64,000 nucleotides of DNA from an uncultured Collinsella sp. (GTDB taxonomy: Bacteria; Actinomycetota; Coriobacteriia; Coriobacteriales; Coriobacteriaceae). Both the position numbers and the translations under genes were made by a program. This document shows, piece by piece, positions 28,021-36,576 of this stretch. Location: NCBI GenBank assembly GCA_958370785.1, contig CATXKN010000005.1, positions 91,200 through 155,199 on the forward strand. Direction: 5' to 3'. The stretch's first letter is position 1. Each line of letters starts with the position of its first letter. A model generated the notes under the pieces. It had not been told where the DNA came from. It was given only the letters and a program-made list of their open reading frames with translations, and did no database searches.

Positions 28021-28169
28021 AGGATAAATCCCTTCGTTCGCGTGACTGCAAGACGTCCACGCACGGGAGGCGCTGAGACGTATAACGTTCGAGTATTGTA
28101 CTCACGCAAGCGTAAGCTGATATACCAGAAGTGGTACCTCAACTTGGATACCACTCGATACACACATGC

Positions 28170-28212
28170 CCAAACCACCACGATGGGGACAGGCGCCTTC
28201 GTAGTGGTTTGG
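28170..28212. repeat. GGGACAG-type hairpin
   Basis: Arms 28170-28186 and 28196-28212 match at 15 of 17 positions around a GGGACAGGC loop. Close in sequence to the hairpin at 26061 (shared AAACCACCAC and GGGGACAGGC). Confidence 0.6.
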
Positions 28213-28236
28213 TCTGGCAGCATCGTTTTCCCAGAT

Positions 28237-28277
28237 AAAACCTGCCAAAATAAACCTGTCCCTAATTGGCAGGTTTT
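28237..28277. repeat. CCTGTCCC-type hairpin overlapping the lacI-type promoter
   Basis: Perfect 12-base arms AAAACCTGCCAA / TTGGCAGGTTTT around a loop with CCTGTCCC. About 45 bases including flanks (CCAGATAAAACCTGCCAA) recur inverted at 31299-31342. Its right arm abuts the -35 box of the LacI-family gene. Confidence 0.65.
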
Positions 28278-28306
28278 GACACCCTAGGGGCGGGCGATGC
28301 TACAAT
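28276..28306 (+). promoter_or_regulatory. Promoter of the LacI-family gene
   Basis: TTGACA (28276-28281) and TACAAT (28301-28306), 19 bases apart, 35 bases before the start codon. The spacer is longer than ideal. Confidence 0.55.
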
Positions 28307-28341
28307 CTGGCTTGTACTTGAAACGCATCAAAGGGGCCGCT

Positions 28342-29454
28342 ATGGCAAAGGTTAAAATCAGCGACGTCGCGCGCGAAGCCGGGGTTTCGCTGGGCACGGT
28401 TTCCAACGCGCTCAACCATCCCGAAAAGCTGCGCCCCGAGACCCTCAAGCTCATCAACGAAACCATCAATCGACTGGGCTACCTGCCCAACCAAAGCGCC
28501 CGTCAGCTCGCGGGCGGCGCCACCAAGTCCTTTGGCCTGGTGCTCCCCCGTCTCGATCACGGCTTTTCGCTCCAAATTGCCAGCGGCGCCCATAACGAGG
28601 CCCGCAAGCACGGTTACGACCTGCTCATCGCCAACGCCGATAACGACGATATTCTCCAGGACCATTACCTGCGTTACTTTATGGGCACGCAAATGTCCGG
28701 CGTCATGGTTCAGCCCATGGCATCCCCCGACTGGCACCCCGCTATGACCAAGATGCCCGTGCCGATCGTCCATCTGGACATCCACTGCTCCGAGCCCGGT
28801 TACTACGTGGCAGCCGACAACGAGGCACAAGGCCGTATCATCGCCGAGCTCGCCATCGCCCGCGGCGCACACCATATCACCGTTGTGGGCAGAGCGGCAT
28901 TCATGCAGCTCACCCTGCGCGTACTTGGCATTCACAAGGCTCTCGCCCTGCATCCCGATATCAAAATTGAAGTCATTGACGCCGGAGAGTGGAATACCGC
29001 AGCCGACGGCTACAGTATTGGCGCTCAGATTGCCGGGCGCCCTGCCGACGAACGCCCCGATTTTGTCGTCGGCCTGACCGACGTGCTGGCCTCGGGCGTT
29101 ATCTCGGCATTGGTCGACAAAGGCATCTCCGTCCCCGAGCAGGTTCGCGTGGCCGGATGCGACGGCAACCCGCTCGCTTGGAGCGGATCGGTCCCACTCA
29201 CTACGGTAGCGCCCCCGGGCTACGAGATTGGCCGCAAGGGTGTCCAACTGCTCATGGAGCAAATCGAGAACAAGGTCCCGACAAAGACCAAGCATATCCA
29301 CGTCGGCTCTGCAGCGCGCACCGTCACCGCAGCCACCACCGCGGAGGACATCAACCGCCAAGAACTGGTACGTCCGTTCCTACTGGAGCGCGCCAGCACC
29401 CAGGCAAGCACCCAGACCGACGCTACGGCCATCAACCTCGGCGCGTATCTATAG
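28342..29454 (+). CDS. LacI-family transcriptional regulator
   Basis: 370 residues. The LacI helix-turn-helix is at the N-terminus (KISDVAREAGVSLGTVSNALNHPEKLRPETLKLINETINRLGYLPNQSARQL), followed by a periplasmic-binding-protein-like sensor domain. About 30 extra residues rich in Thr and Ala end the protein. The start is the ATG at 28342, with AAGGGG eight bases before it. Such proteins usually repress sugar uptake or use genes; here no sugar gene is adjacent, so the target is unknown. Confidence 0.88.
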   Translation: MAKVKISDVAREAGVSLGTVSNALNHPEKLRPETLKLINETINRLGYLPNQSARQLAGGATKSFGLVLPRLDHGFSLQIASGAHNEARKHGYDLLIANADNDDILQDHYLRYFMGTQMSGVMVQPMASPDWHPAMTKMPVPIVHLDIHCSEPGYYVAADNEAQGRIIAELAIARGAHHITVVGRAAFMQLTLRVLGIHKALALHPDIKIEVIDAGEWNTAADGYSIGAQIAGRPADERPDFVVGLTDVLASGVISALVDKGISVPEQVRVAGCDGNPLAWSGSVPLTTVAPPGYEIGRKGVQLLMEQIENKVPTKTKHIHVGSAARTVTAATTAEDINRQELVRPFLLERASTQASTQTDATAINLGAYL

Positions 29455-29483
29455 CACGTCGGCCAGTATGCCAAAACTCCGCC

Positions 29484-29525
29484 TAAGCAAAAGAGGCCCG
29501 ACCATTGCCGGACCTCTTTTGCTTA
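29484..29525 (+). terminator. Bidirectional terminator between LacI and HAD genes
   Basis: Seventeen-base arms with one mismatch, TAAGCAAAAGAGG / CCTCTTTTGCTTA, with T-runs in both directions. It can serve the convergent genes on both sides. Confidence 0.75.
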
Positions 29526-29567
29526 AATGCAAAGACGGCCGATCGCGCGCTTCAACGCCGCAATTGT

Positions 29568-30218
29568 CTAGCGTACGGCCTTGACCGCCGCCGCCAGATC
29601 GAACAACGTGTCGAGCACGGCCTCGCAGCCATCCACCACATCCTGCGGCAGCGGCACGATATCGGGGACGGCGAAGACATGGCAGCCGGCCGTGATGCCC
29701 GAGACACAGCCGTTGCGCGAATCCTCGACCACGGCGCACTCCTCGGGGGCAAAGCCCGCGCGCTCGCAGGCGAGCAGATACATCTCGGGGTCGGGCTTGC
29801 CGTGCACGACGTCCTCGCCACAGGTCACCGTCTCAAACTTGTCAAAGAGGCCGACCATCTTAAGGTTGCGTTCGGCCGTAACGAGGCGCGATGACGTCGC
29901 AAGACCCACGTGATAGCCCGCAGCCAGCAGCTCGTCTATGCACTCGGCGGCGCCGACCTTAAGCTCCAGTTCGGTCTTGACCATCTCGTCGCGAATCTCC
30001 TTGTGGCGGGCATAGACCGCCTCGGTGGTTTCGTGGCTGCCGTAATGCTTATCAAGGATGTCCATGACATCGGGTAGGGTGCGACCGATAAACTGATGGA
30101 TCAGCGCTTCATCAATCGCGACCCCCAGCTCGGCAGCGCCCGCCTTCCATGCCTTAATGCCCAAACGCTCGGTATCGACCAGCGTTCCGTCCATGTCAAA
30201 AATTACAGCCTTGATCAT
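29568..30218 (-). CDS. HAD-family phosphatase (beta-phosphoglucomutase-like)
   Basis: 216 residues. HAD motif I is IFDMDGTLVDTE (nucleophile Asp9, acid Asp11), motif II ATSSR, motif III the Lys in GKPDPEMYL, and motif IV VVEDSRNGC. The four-helix cap between motifs I and II and the DMDGTLVDTE start fit subfamily IA phosphatases and beta-phosphoglucomutases. Substrate unknown. ATG at 30218 follows GGGGG; the longer frame adds 11 residues before the first strand and is not preferred. Confidence 0.85.
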   Translation of the reverse strand: MIKAVIFDMDGTLVDTERLGIKAWKAGAAELGVAIDEALIHQFIGRTLPDVMDILDKHYGSHETTEAVYARHKEIRDEMVKTELELKVGAAECIDELLAAGYHVGLATSSRLVTAERNLKMVGLFDKFETVTCGEDVVHGKPDPEMYLLACERAGFAPEECAVVEDSRNGCVSGITAGCHVFAVPDIVPLPQDVVDGCEAVLDTLFDLAAAVKAVR

Positions 30219-30385
30219 ATCGGCCCCCTCACCGGATTGCATTACTGACACTCTACCGCACTTTACAAACTTGTATATAACGTATATAGCATATTGTGCC
30301 TTCGTTACATAGATAGAAGTCTTATGACAAGCAGCCCGATAGGATTATAGTTTTCGACCGAGCACATATTGGTAAGGAACGTTTC

Positions 30386-31264
30386 ATGCTTTCAAACACC
30401 ACCGCACCTGCAGAGGAGCTTCAGGACAAACTCGCAGCGCTCGAACAGCTGCTTTTGGCATATGGACGCGTCGCCATCGGCTTTTCCGGCGGCGTCGACA
30501 GTAGCTTTTTAGCCGCGGTCTGCGCCCGCATCATGCCTGCCAGCACGCTTCTCGTTCACCTCACCACGCCGCTCATCGGCACGCCTGAACAGGCTTCGTT
30601 TGAGCGCTCCGTTGACGGGCAAGCCAATGAGGAGCCGCATTTTAAGCTCCCTGTGCTCAATCTTTCGGTCGATCAGTTGCAGCTCCCCCAAGTAGCCTGC
30701 AACGATGCCAATCGCTGCTACCACTGCAAGCACGCCGGCTTTACCGCTATCGTCAACCACGCCAAGTCGCTCGGCTTTCCCACCGTCATCGACGGCAGCA
30801 ATGCAAGCGATCGCGGCGACTACCGCCCTGGCATGCGCGCGGCAGAAGAGCTCGGCGTACGCTCCCCTCTTATGGAGGTCGGCTTTACCAAGGACGAAGA
30901 GCGCGAGCTGCTGCGCGCATGGGGCTATCCCGTTTGGAACCTGCCGGCGGGAGCCTGTCTTGCCACGCGCGTCCCCACGGGCGAGGAGCTTACGCGCGAA
31001 AAGGTCGATTTAATCCGCGTCTGCGAGGACTACCTGCACGATCTTGGTCTGACGCAGGTTCGCGCGCGCTTGGTCGGCGGCTGCATGCATATCGAGACCG
31101 CGCCCGCAGATGTCGCCAAGATTGCCGCCCTCGGCGGTACCGCCGTCGATGCCGAAGGCAAGACCCCGCTGCCCGCCGCCATCGAGTCCGCGCTGCGCGA
31201 GCTGGGCTGCGGTCACATCTCCCCCGATGTCACCCCCTACATCCACGGCAACATGAACCTTTAG
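30386..31264 (+). CDS. larE: ATP-dependent sacrificial sulfur transferase LarE
   Basis: 292 residues. LarE adenylates the nickel-pincer cofactor precursor and donates its own sulfur, as part of lactate racemase cofactor synthesis. The PP-loop is FSGGVDSSFLA, the sulfur-donor region NRCYHCKHAGF, and DGSNASDRGDYRPGMRAA, ACLATRVPTGE follow in family order. The second Cys in NRCYHC and ACLATR may bind or donate sulfur. No larA, larB or larC is in the window. AAGGAA precedes the ATG. An adjacent hairpin pair follows the gene. Confidence 0.88.
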   Translation: MLSNTTAPAEELQDKLAALEQLLLAYGRVAIGFSGGVDSSFLAAVCARIMPASTLLVHLTTPLIGTPEQASFERSVDGQANEEPHFKLPVLNLSVDQLQLPQVACNDANRCYHCKHAGFTAIVNHAKSLGFPTVIDGSNASDRGDYRPGMRAAEELGVRSPLMEVGFTKDEERELLRAWGYPVWNLPAGACLATRVPTGEELTREKVDLIRVCEDYLHDLGLTQVRARLVGGCMHIETAPADVAKIAALGGTAVDAEGKTPLPAAIESALRELGCGHISPDVTPYIHGNMNL

Positions 31265-31290
31265 GTTACGCCGTTTTACAAACGGCGTAA
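31265..31290 (+). terminator. Hairpin after larE
   Basis: GTTACGCCGTT / AACGGCGTAAC immediately after the stop. No T-run; the GGGACAG hairpin follows nine bases later. Confidence 0.5.
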
Positions 31291-31298
31291 CTGCTCTG

Positions 31299-31333
31299 AC
31301 CTGCCAAAAAGGGACAGTTTTATTTTGGCAGGT
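31299..31333. repeat. GGGACAG-type hairpin
   Basis: Perfect 11-base arms ACCTGCCAAAA / TTTTGGCAGGT around a GGGACAGTTTTA loop. Inverted, it and its flank (TTTTATCTGGGG) match the element at 28237-28277. Confidence 0.65.
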
Positions 31334-31502
31334 TTTATCTGGGGAAACGCCGACTGATTCCACGTATACAACCGCCGCAGCTCCATATGGGGCAAATGAA
31401 TCAGTAACGTCTATCCCAAATCTTGAGTATTTGTTCGATAGAACGGCCCCTGCCGGCACCTGCTAGACTGGTAGATTCCCAACCATCTAGCCAGGAGCCG
31501 CA

Positions 31503-32468
31503 ATGTCGCGCAAGTCCGCCTACAAGCAAGCACTTTCCATCGGCACCGCCGTGATGCTGGGGTTTGCGTTGTTTACGGGATCGCTCGACGGAGCCCCCAA
31601 GCTATTGTCGCCTCAAAGCGATGAACAGGCGGCAGCTCTGGCCGAGAAGCAAAACGAGAGTCCCAGCCGCACCGACGACGAGGCAGACCTGGTTGCCCGG
31701 CTAGAATCGGGAACAGCGAGCTCCGAAGACTCCGGCGATGGCTCCGAATCCACCGCGGCCAACACCAACGGCAACGTTGCCGAGGACAGCTCCACCACCC
31801 CCATCGACGAGGTTGAAAACCCCGACCTCAACCGCGCCCGCGGTGTTTATCTCAGCAGCATTCCCGACTACGCGGGCAACCCCTATGTTGCCCTTCGCGC
31901 CGACAGCACGCACCCGCTCGGCACGCCGTCGTTCACGTTTGACGAGTATGAGCGCGCCACCGAAGAAGGCTGCTTTAAGAAATTCTCCAAGCTCGACAGC
32001 CTGGGCCGCACCCGCAAGGCGCTCGCCTGCGTAGGCCCCGAATCGCTCGGCCAGGGCAAGCGCGGTGATATCTCGCGCATCCACCCCGCCGGCTGGCACC
32101 AGCAGCGCTACGACTTTATTCCAGGCCAGAGCCTCTACAATCGCTGTCACCTCATCGCCTGGTCGCTCTGCGGCGAGAATGCCAACCGCAAGAATCTCCT
32201 CACCGGCACGCGCTATCTCAACGAGACGGGCATGCTGCCGTTTGAAGAGCAGGTCCTCGACTACATCCGCGACACGGGCAACCATGTGCTCTACCGCGTC
32301 ACGCCCATGTACAACGAAGAGGAACTCGTCTGTCGTGGCGTTCGTTTGGAAGCACAATCGATCGAGGACCACGGCAAGACCCTCTGCTTCCACGTGTACT
32401 GCTATAACCTGCAGCCGCACGTGCAGATCGACTACGCCACCGGCCGCAACCAGGCATCCGGAGACTAG
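31503..32468 (+). CDS. Secreted or membrane-anchored DNA/RNA non-specific endonuclease
   Basis: 321 residues. An N-terminal membrane or signal segment (about 12-29) is followed by a Ser/Glu/Asp/Thr-rich linker to about residue 105 and an EndA/Spd-like nuclease domain. The catalytic DRGH-type motif is NRCHLIAWSLCGEN, with His as general base and the later Asn in ANRKNLLTGTRYLN as metal ligand. GMLPFEEQVLDYI and HVLYRVTPMYN fit the streptococcal nuclease branch. DNA use as nutrient, or release from neutrophil traps in relatives, are known roles; here only degradation of nucleic acid outside the cell is inferred. Start follows AGGAG. Confidence 0.82.
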   Translation: MSRKSAYKQALSIGTAVMLGFALFTGSLDGAPKLLSPQSDEQAAALAEKQNESPSRTDDEADLVARLESGTASSEDSGDGSESTAANTNGNVAEDSSTTPIDEVENPDLNRARGVYLSSIPDYAGNPYVALRADSTHPLGTPSFTFDEYERATEEGCFKKFSKLDSLGRTRKALACVGPESLGQGKRGDISRIHPAGWHQQRYDFIPGQSLYNRCHLIAWSLCGENANRKNLLTGTRYLNETGMLPFEEQVLDYIRDTGNHVLYRVTPMYNEEELVCRGVRLEAQSIEDHGKTLCFHVYCYNLQPHVQIDYATGRNQASGD

Positions 32469-32533
32469 TGCCGACCGCGCCGACCGTAACCCAAAAAATG
32501 ATCCGCAATCCTTCCGTCGCATACGGATCAAAT

Positions 32534-32566
32534 AAGGCCGCCCCGGTTACCCAGAGCGGCCTTTTC
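32534..32566 (+). terminator. Bidirectional terminator between nuclease and EF-G-like gene
   Basis: AAGGCCGC / GCGGCCTT arms with TTTTCG on the plus side and TTATTTG on the minus side; convergent genes flank it. Confidence 0.7.
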
Positions 32567-32598
32567 GTCAGCACCTACATTGCAGGCAAAACCACGCG

Positions 32599-34674
32599 TT
32601 ACTTGGCGCGGCCCTCCTCATAGCGCTCGACCAGTTTGGCCTGAACGTCATAAGGCACCTGCTCATAGCCGGCGGGCTTCATGGTAAAGTCGCCCGTGCC
32701 GCGCGTGATAGAGCGCAGGCGCGTCGAATAATCCGTCAGCTCTGCCAGCGGCGCCTGGGCAATGACCACGGTATCGCCGCGCTCATCGGTCTCCATACCC
32801 GTCACGCGACCGCGCGAGGCCGAGATGTCGCCCATCACGGCGCCGGCGTAGCTCTCGGGGATAGTCACCGTGATTTCCTCGATGGGCTCCAGCACCACCG
32901 GGTCGGCATCGGCGCATGCCTTGCGCAGACCGATGCGAGCCGCCGCGCGAAACGCCATCTCGTTGGAGTCGACGCTGTGATACGAGCCGTCGTACACAGC
33001 CACGCGAATGCCCGTGAGCGGGTAGCCGGCAATGATGCCGTCCTTCATGGTCTCCTGGACGCCCCTGTCCACGGCGGGGATCAGCGAGCGTGGAATACGG
33101 CCGCCTACGACCTCGTCCACAAACTCATAGCCGTCGCTCGTGCCGTCGGGCCCAATGAGCGGCTCCACGCGCAGCCAGCAGTCGCCGTACTGACCGGCAC
33201 CGCCTGTCTGCTTCTTGTGGCGGCCCTGAGCGCTTGCCGTGCGGCGGATGGTCTCGCGATACGGAATGCGGATCGGAACGCTCTTTGCCGCGACCTTGGT
33301 GCGGTCCTCCAAACGGTTGAGCAGAACCGAAACCTGCGCCTCGCCCACCGCCGAGATGATGGTCTGCCCGGTCTCCTCGTCGCGGTCGATGCTCATGGTC
33401 GGATCGGCCTTGCAGGCCTTCTCGATAAACGTATAGAGCTTTTCCTCGTCGCCGCGGTTCTCGGCCTCAATGGCGATGCGGTACTGCGAGTTGGGGAACT
33501 TAAACGCCGCAGCCTCGACCTTGCCGGTAATCGAGAGCGTATCGCCCGTCTCGGCCGCCAGTTTGGGCGCCACGGTGATATCGCCGGCATAGGCGTGACC
33601 GACCTCGGTCATGTCGCGGCCGCACATCACATACAGGTGAGCCAGACGCTCACCCTTGCGCGTACGTGCATTGATCAGCTCAAGGCCCGGCTCAAGCGTG
33701 CCCGTCAGCACCTTGATAAAGCTGATGCGACCCTGCTGCGGATCGGCCAGGGTCTTAAACACAAACGCCACCGGGCGGTCATCGTCACTCGAGATCTTAA
33801 GCGAATCGCCGTCGATGAGCGGCATCTCGCCGTAGTCCGTCGGCGCCGGGAAGTACGTGGCGATGTCGTCCATCAGCGAGTTGACGCCCTGCTCCTTAAT
33901 GCAATCGCCCGCAAAGACCGGCACAAAGATGCGCTCGGCGATCGCCTTGGACAACAGGCCCTCAAGCTCCTCCTGCGTCAGCGTCTCCTCGCCTTCCAAA
34001 TACTTCATCATCAGCTCATCGTCGGCCTCGGCCACCAGCTCGCACAGATGGTCATGGGCTTCCTCGGCCTGGGCACGATACTCCTCGGGAATCTCCGACT
34101 CAACTGCCTCGGCGCCGTTGCAGTGGCGCGCCTTCATACGCACCAGGTCGATAATGCCGTCAAAGTCCTCGCCCTCGCCCCAGGGGAGGGTCACGGCACC
34201 CAAACGCGTGCCAAAACGCTCCTGCAGCAGGCCCATCGTGGTCGTAAAGCTGGCCTCGGGACGCGACAGGCGGTTCACGAACACCGCACGCGCCAGGCGC
34301 AGGTCCTCGGCGGCGTACCAAAGCTTAACCGTCGTGGGCTGCGGGCCGGCCTCGGCGTCGACCACGAACAGCGCCGTCTCGCAGACGCTCATCGCGGCAA
34401 AGGCGTCGCCGATAAAATCAGGGTAGCACGGAGCATCGAGCACGTTAATGCGGGCGCCCTTCCAATCGATCGGCGCGATGGTCGTCGAGATGGAAAATGC
34501 ACGCTTGACCTCTTCGGGGTCATAGTCGAGCGTGGGCTTGGTGCCGTCGTGGCCGCCCAGGCGGGCGGTCTTACCGGAAAGGTGGAGCATGGCCTCGGCG
34601 AGTGAAGTCTTGCCCACCCCGCCTTGGCCTACGAGCACCACGTTCCTTACGTTGCCGGTCTTGGGAGCACCCAT
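32599..34674 (-). CDS. EF-G-like translation GTPase with altered G motifs
   Basis: 691 residues with the five-domain plan of EF-G. G1 is GQGGVGKTS, but G3 reads DAPCYPDF where EF-G has DTPGHVDF, so the Gly and the catalytic His are Cys and Tyr, and the G4 site reads NRLSRPE instead of NKxD. EF-G2/FusA2-type paralogues also have Tyr at the His site; the Cys is odd. The domain IV segment (GQYGDCWLRVEPL) and the end domain are present. GTP hydrolysis and translocation are doubtful; it may be a ribosome-binding factor with a special role. ATG at 34674 follows AAGGAGG; a frame of 37 further upstream codons is leader. Confidence 0.85.
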   Translation of the reverse strand: MGAPKTGNVRNVVLVGQGGVGKTSLAEAMLHLSGKTARLGGHDGTKPTLDYDPEEVKRAFSISTTIAPIDWKGARINVLDAPCYPDFIGDAFAAMSVCETALFVVDAEAGPQPTTVKLWYAAEDLRLARAVFVNRLSRPEASFTTTMGLLQERFGTRLGAVTLPWGEGEDFDGIIDLVRMKARHCNGAEAVESEIPEEYRAQAEEAHDHLCELVAEADDELMMKYLEGEETLTQEELEGLLSKAIAERIFVPVFAGDCIKEQGVNSLMDDIATYFPAPTDYGEMPLIDGDSLKISSDDDRPVAFVFKTLADPQQGRISFIKVLTGTLEPGLELINARTRKGERLAHLYVMCGRDMTEVGHAYAGDITVAPKLAAETGDTLSITGKVEAAAFKFPNSQYRIAIEAENRGDEEKLYTFIEKACKADPTMSIDRDEETGQTIISAVGEAQVSVLLNRLEDRTKVAAKSVPIRIPYRETIRRTASAQGRHKKQTGGAGQYGDCWLRVEPLIGPDGTSDGYEFVDEVVGGRIPRSLIPAVDRGVQETMKDGIIAGYPLTGIRVAVYDGSYHSVDSNEMAFRAAARIGLRKACADADPVVLEPIEEITVTIPESYAGAVMGDISASRGRVTGMETDERGDTVVIAQAPLAELTDYSTRLRSITRGTGDFTMKPAGYEQVPYDVQAKLVERYEEGRAK

Positions 34675-34910
34675 GATGACCTCCTTGCAGGGTCGCGCGC
34701 GATGCGCGACGCCAACGGGGAGAGTTCGCGGTCGATGCCGTCCCGGGAGCAGCATGGTCGGCAGCCGAGCCGACTCACCCTCCAAATGTCCTATGCCACC
34801 ACCCTACCCTTGCAGTCGCCTGTCCATGCATATCTTTCGGCGCGCGTGTGGATACAGGCGGCGAGAGGAAGGGGAACGTGCGCGAGGCGATTTTTGGACC
34901 CCGTCGATGC

Positions 34911-34951
34911 AAATAAAATGCTGCCCCAGGCCGTAAGACCTGCGGCAGCAT
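34911..34951 (-). terminator. Terminator of the amino acid ABC operon
   Basis: ATGCTGCC / GGCAGCAT outer pairs with inner pairing, followed on the minus strand by TTTTATTTG. Confidence 0.8.
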
Positions 34952-34984
34952 CACCTCAATAAACAGTTGAGTAAATAGCTGAGC

Positions 34985-35734
34985 CTATCCCTCGATACGA
35001 CTCAGAAACTCGCGTGTACGCTGCTCGCGCGGATGATCGATAACCTGCTCGGCCGGACCCTCCTCGACAATGCGCCCGCCATCCATAAAGACCACGCGGT
35101 CGGCAACATCGCGCGCAAACTGCATCGCGTGCGTCACGATCACCATCGTCATATTCTGCGCGGCCAGATCCTTGATGACGCGCAGAACCTCGGCCGTCAG
35201 CTCTGGATCGAGCGCCGAGGTCGGCTCATCAAAGAACAAGATTTCCGGGTCGAGCGCCAGGGCGCGGGCAATACTCACGCGCTGCTGCTGACCGCCCGAA
35301 AGCTCGCAGGGCACCTTGTTCTCGTTACCCGTAAGCCCCATCTGTGCAATAAGCTCGTGTGCGCGGGCCTCCGCCTGCTCGCGCGGGCGCTTGAGCACGC
35401 GGATCGGCGCATCGGTGATGTTTTTCATCACGGTATAGTGCGGGAACAGATTGTAGTTCTGAAACACCAGACCAAACCGCGAGCGCGCCTGTTTAGGCAC
35501 ATCGCCCTTTGCGTACACCGCGCCCGAACCAGCATCCGTCGCGACGGCAAGGTCGCCAAACGAGAGCGAGCCACCGTCGAGCGTCTCGAGCAGCGTGGCA
35601 CAGCGCAGCAGCGTGGACTTACCGCCGCCCGAAGGCCCGATAATCGCCACGACCTCGCCACGCTTGACCTCGAGCGAGATATCCTTGAGCACCTCATTGC
35701 CACCAAACGCCTTGCGTGCGCTCGTTATATTCAT
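34985..35734 (-). CDS. Polar amino acid ABC transporter, ATP-binding protein
   Basis: 249 residues. Walker A GPSGGGKST, Q-loop VFQNYNLFPHYTV, signature LSGGQQQRV, Walker B ILFFDEPTSALD, switch His in VIVTHAM: a GlnQ/HisP-class ATPase that powers uptake. It is third in the operon after the binding protein and permease, 190 bp downstream of the permease, with a hairpin between. Start is uncertain: ATG at 35734 gives the family N-terminus; a GTG at 35746 has a better-spaced GGAGG. Confidence 0.9.
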   Translation of the reverse strand: MNITSARKAFGGNEVLKDISLEVKRGEVVAIIGPSGGGKSTLLRCATLLETLDGGSLSFGDLAVATDAGSGAVYAKGDVPKQARSRFGLVFQNYNLFPHYTVMKNITDAPIRVLKRPREQAEARAHELIAQMGLTGNENKVPCELSGGQQQRVSIARALALDPEILFFDEPTSALDPELTAEVLRVIKDLAAQNMTMVIVTHAMQFARDVADRVVFMDGGRIVEEGPAEQVIDHPREQRTREFLSRIEG

Positions 35735-35789
35735 TACCGTTCCGGACACGGGAACCTCCATGTGTTGAAAAAGTCAGCGAGCGTGTGAC

Positions 35790-35890
35790 TGGCGAGACAA
35801 TGTGCTCCGAAAGAGGAGCGCCGCGTACTTCTGTACGCAAGCGACGGTTTGAGGAGCAGATTGGCCGTCAGGCACGCGCGCAACGTCGAG
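35790..35890. repeat. Degenerate palindrome between permease and ATPase genes
   Basis: The left part (GCGTGTGACTGGC..GTGCTCC) and right part (GGAGCAGATTGGCCGTCAGG) are imperfect inverted copies around an inner GCGTAC-TTCT-GTACGC hairpin. A second, clean hairpin (CCGCCGTT / AACGGCGG) stands at 35891-35913. They may adjust the expression of the ATPase gene relative to the upstream genes. Confidence 0.45.
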
Positions 35891-35922
35891 CAGTCCGCCG
35901 TTCGCTAGAACGGCGGAACGAT

Positions 35923-36576
35923 CTAGTCATGGTAATAGTCCAGCTTCTTTTCGGCGGCGCCCAGCAGCATCTCGACCACAAAGTTAAAGACCCAGTAAAT
36001 CAGCGCCGCGATCGCAAACGGCACCATGCTCACTTGCGAGGCGACCAGCGCCTTGGCCGTCGAGAACATCTCCCCCACGCCGATGGCAAACGCCAGCGAC
36101 GTGTCCTTGACCAGCGTGATGATCTCGTTGCCCATCGCCGGCAGAATACGCTTGGCGACCTGCGGCATCACGATATACAGAAACGTCTGCACGCGCGAAT
36201 AGCCCAGCACCTCGGCTGCCTCGTATTGACCGCGCGGAATGGACTGCAGGCCCGAGCGATAGATCTCGGCAAAGTAACCGGCGTAGTTGATGATGAACGC
36301 CACGACGCACGCCGTCCACTTGGAATCGGGCGTGAGCGAAATGCCAAACACGTAGTACGGGGCAAAGTAGATGGCAAACATCTGCAGCATGAGCGGCGTA
36401 CCGCGCATGACCGAAATGTAGATGCGCGCAATCCAGCGGAGCGGCGCAATTTTGCTCATGCGCATGAACGCCACGGGGATTCCCAGCGGAATCGACCCCA
36501 GCAGCGTCAGCACAAACAGCTGCAAACTGACCAAGAATCCCTGGCCAAGCATCTGCATCATGACCTGAATAGACAT
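35923..36576 (-). CDS. Polar amino acid ABC transporter, permease
   Basis: 217 residues, about five membrane helices, HisM/GlnP type. The EAA loop that contacts the ATPase is YEAAEVLGYSRVQTFLYIVMPQ, and MRGTPLMLQMF is the typical early motif. Its ATG shares its A with the TAA of the binding-protein gene (TAATG), so translation is coupled. A TTG start five codons earlier is less likely. Confidence 0.9.
   Translation of the reverse strand: MSIQVMMQMLGQGFLVSLQLFVLTLLGSIPLGIPVAFMRMSKIAPLRWIARIYISVMRGTPLMLQMFAIYFAPYYVFGISLTPDSKWTACVVAFIINYAGYFAEIYRSGLQSIPRGQYEAAEVLGYSRVQTFLYIVMPQVAKRILPAMGNEIITLVKDTSLAFAIGVGEMFSTAKALVASQVSMVPFAIAALIYWVFNFVVEMLLGAAEKKLDYYHD

Noticed and set aside
28021..28341. glmS ribozyme
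   Set aside because: No conserved core was found in the glmS leader, and glmS is on the minus strand with a short leader.
32977..34605. A 542-codon plus-strand frame opposite the EF-G-like gene
   Set aside because: Shadow of the GTPase frame; product without recognizable domain.
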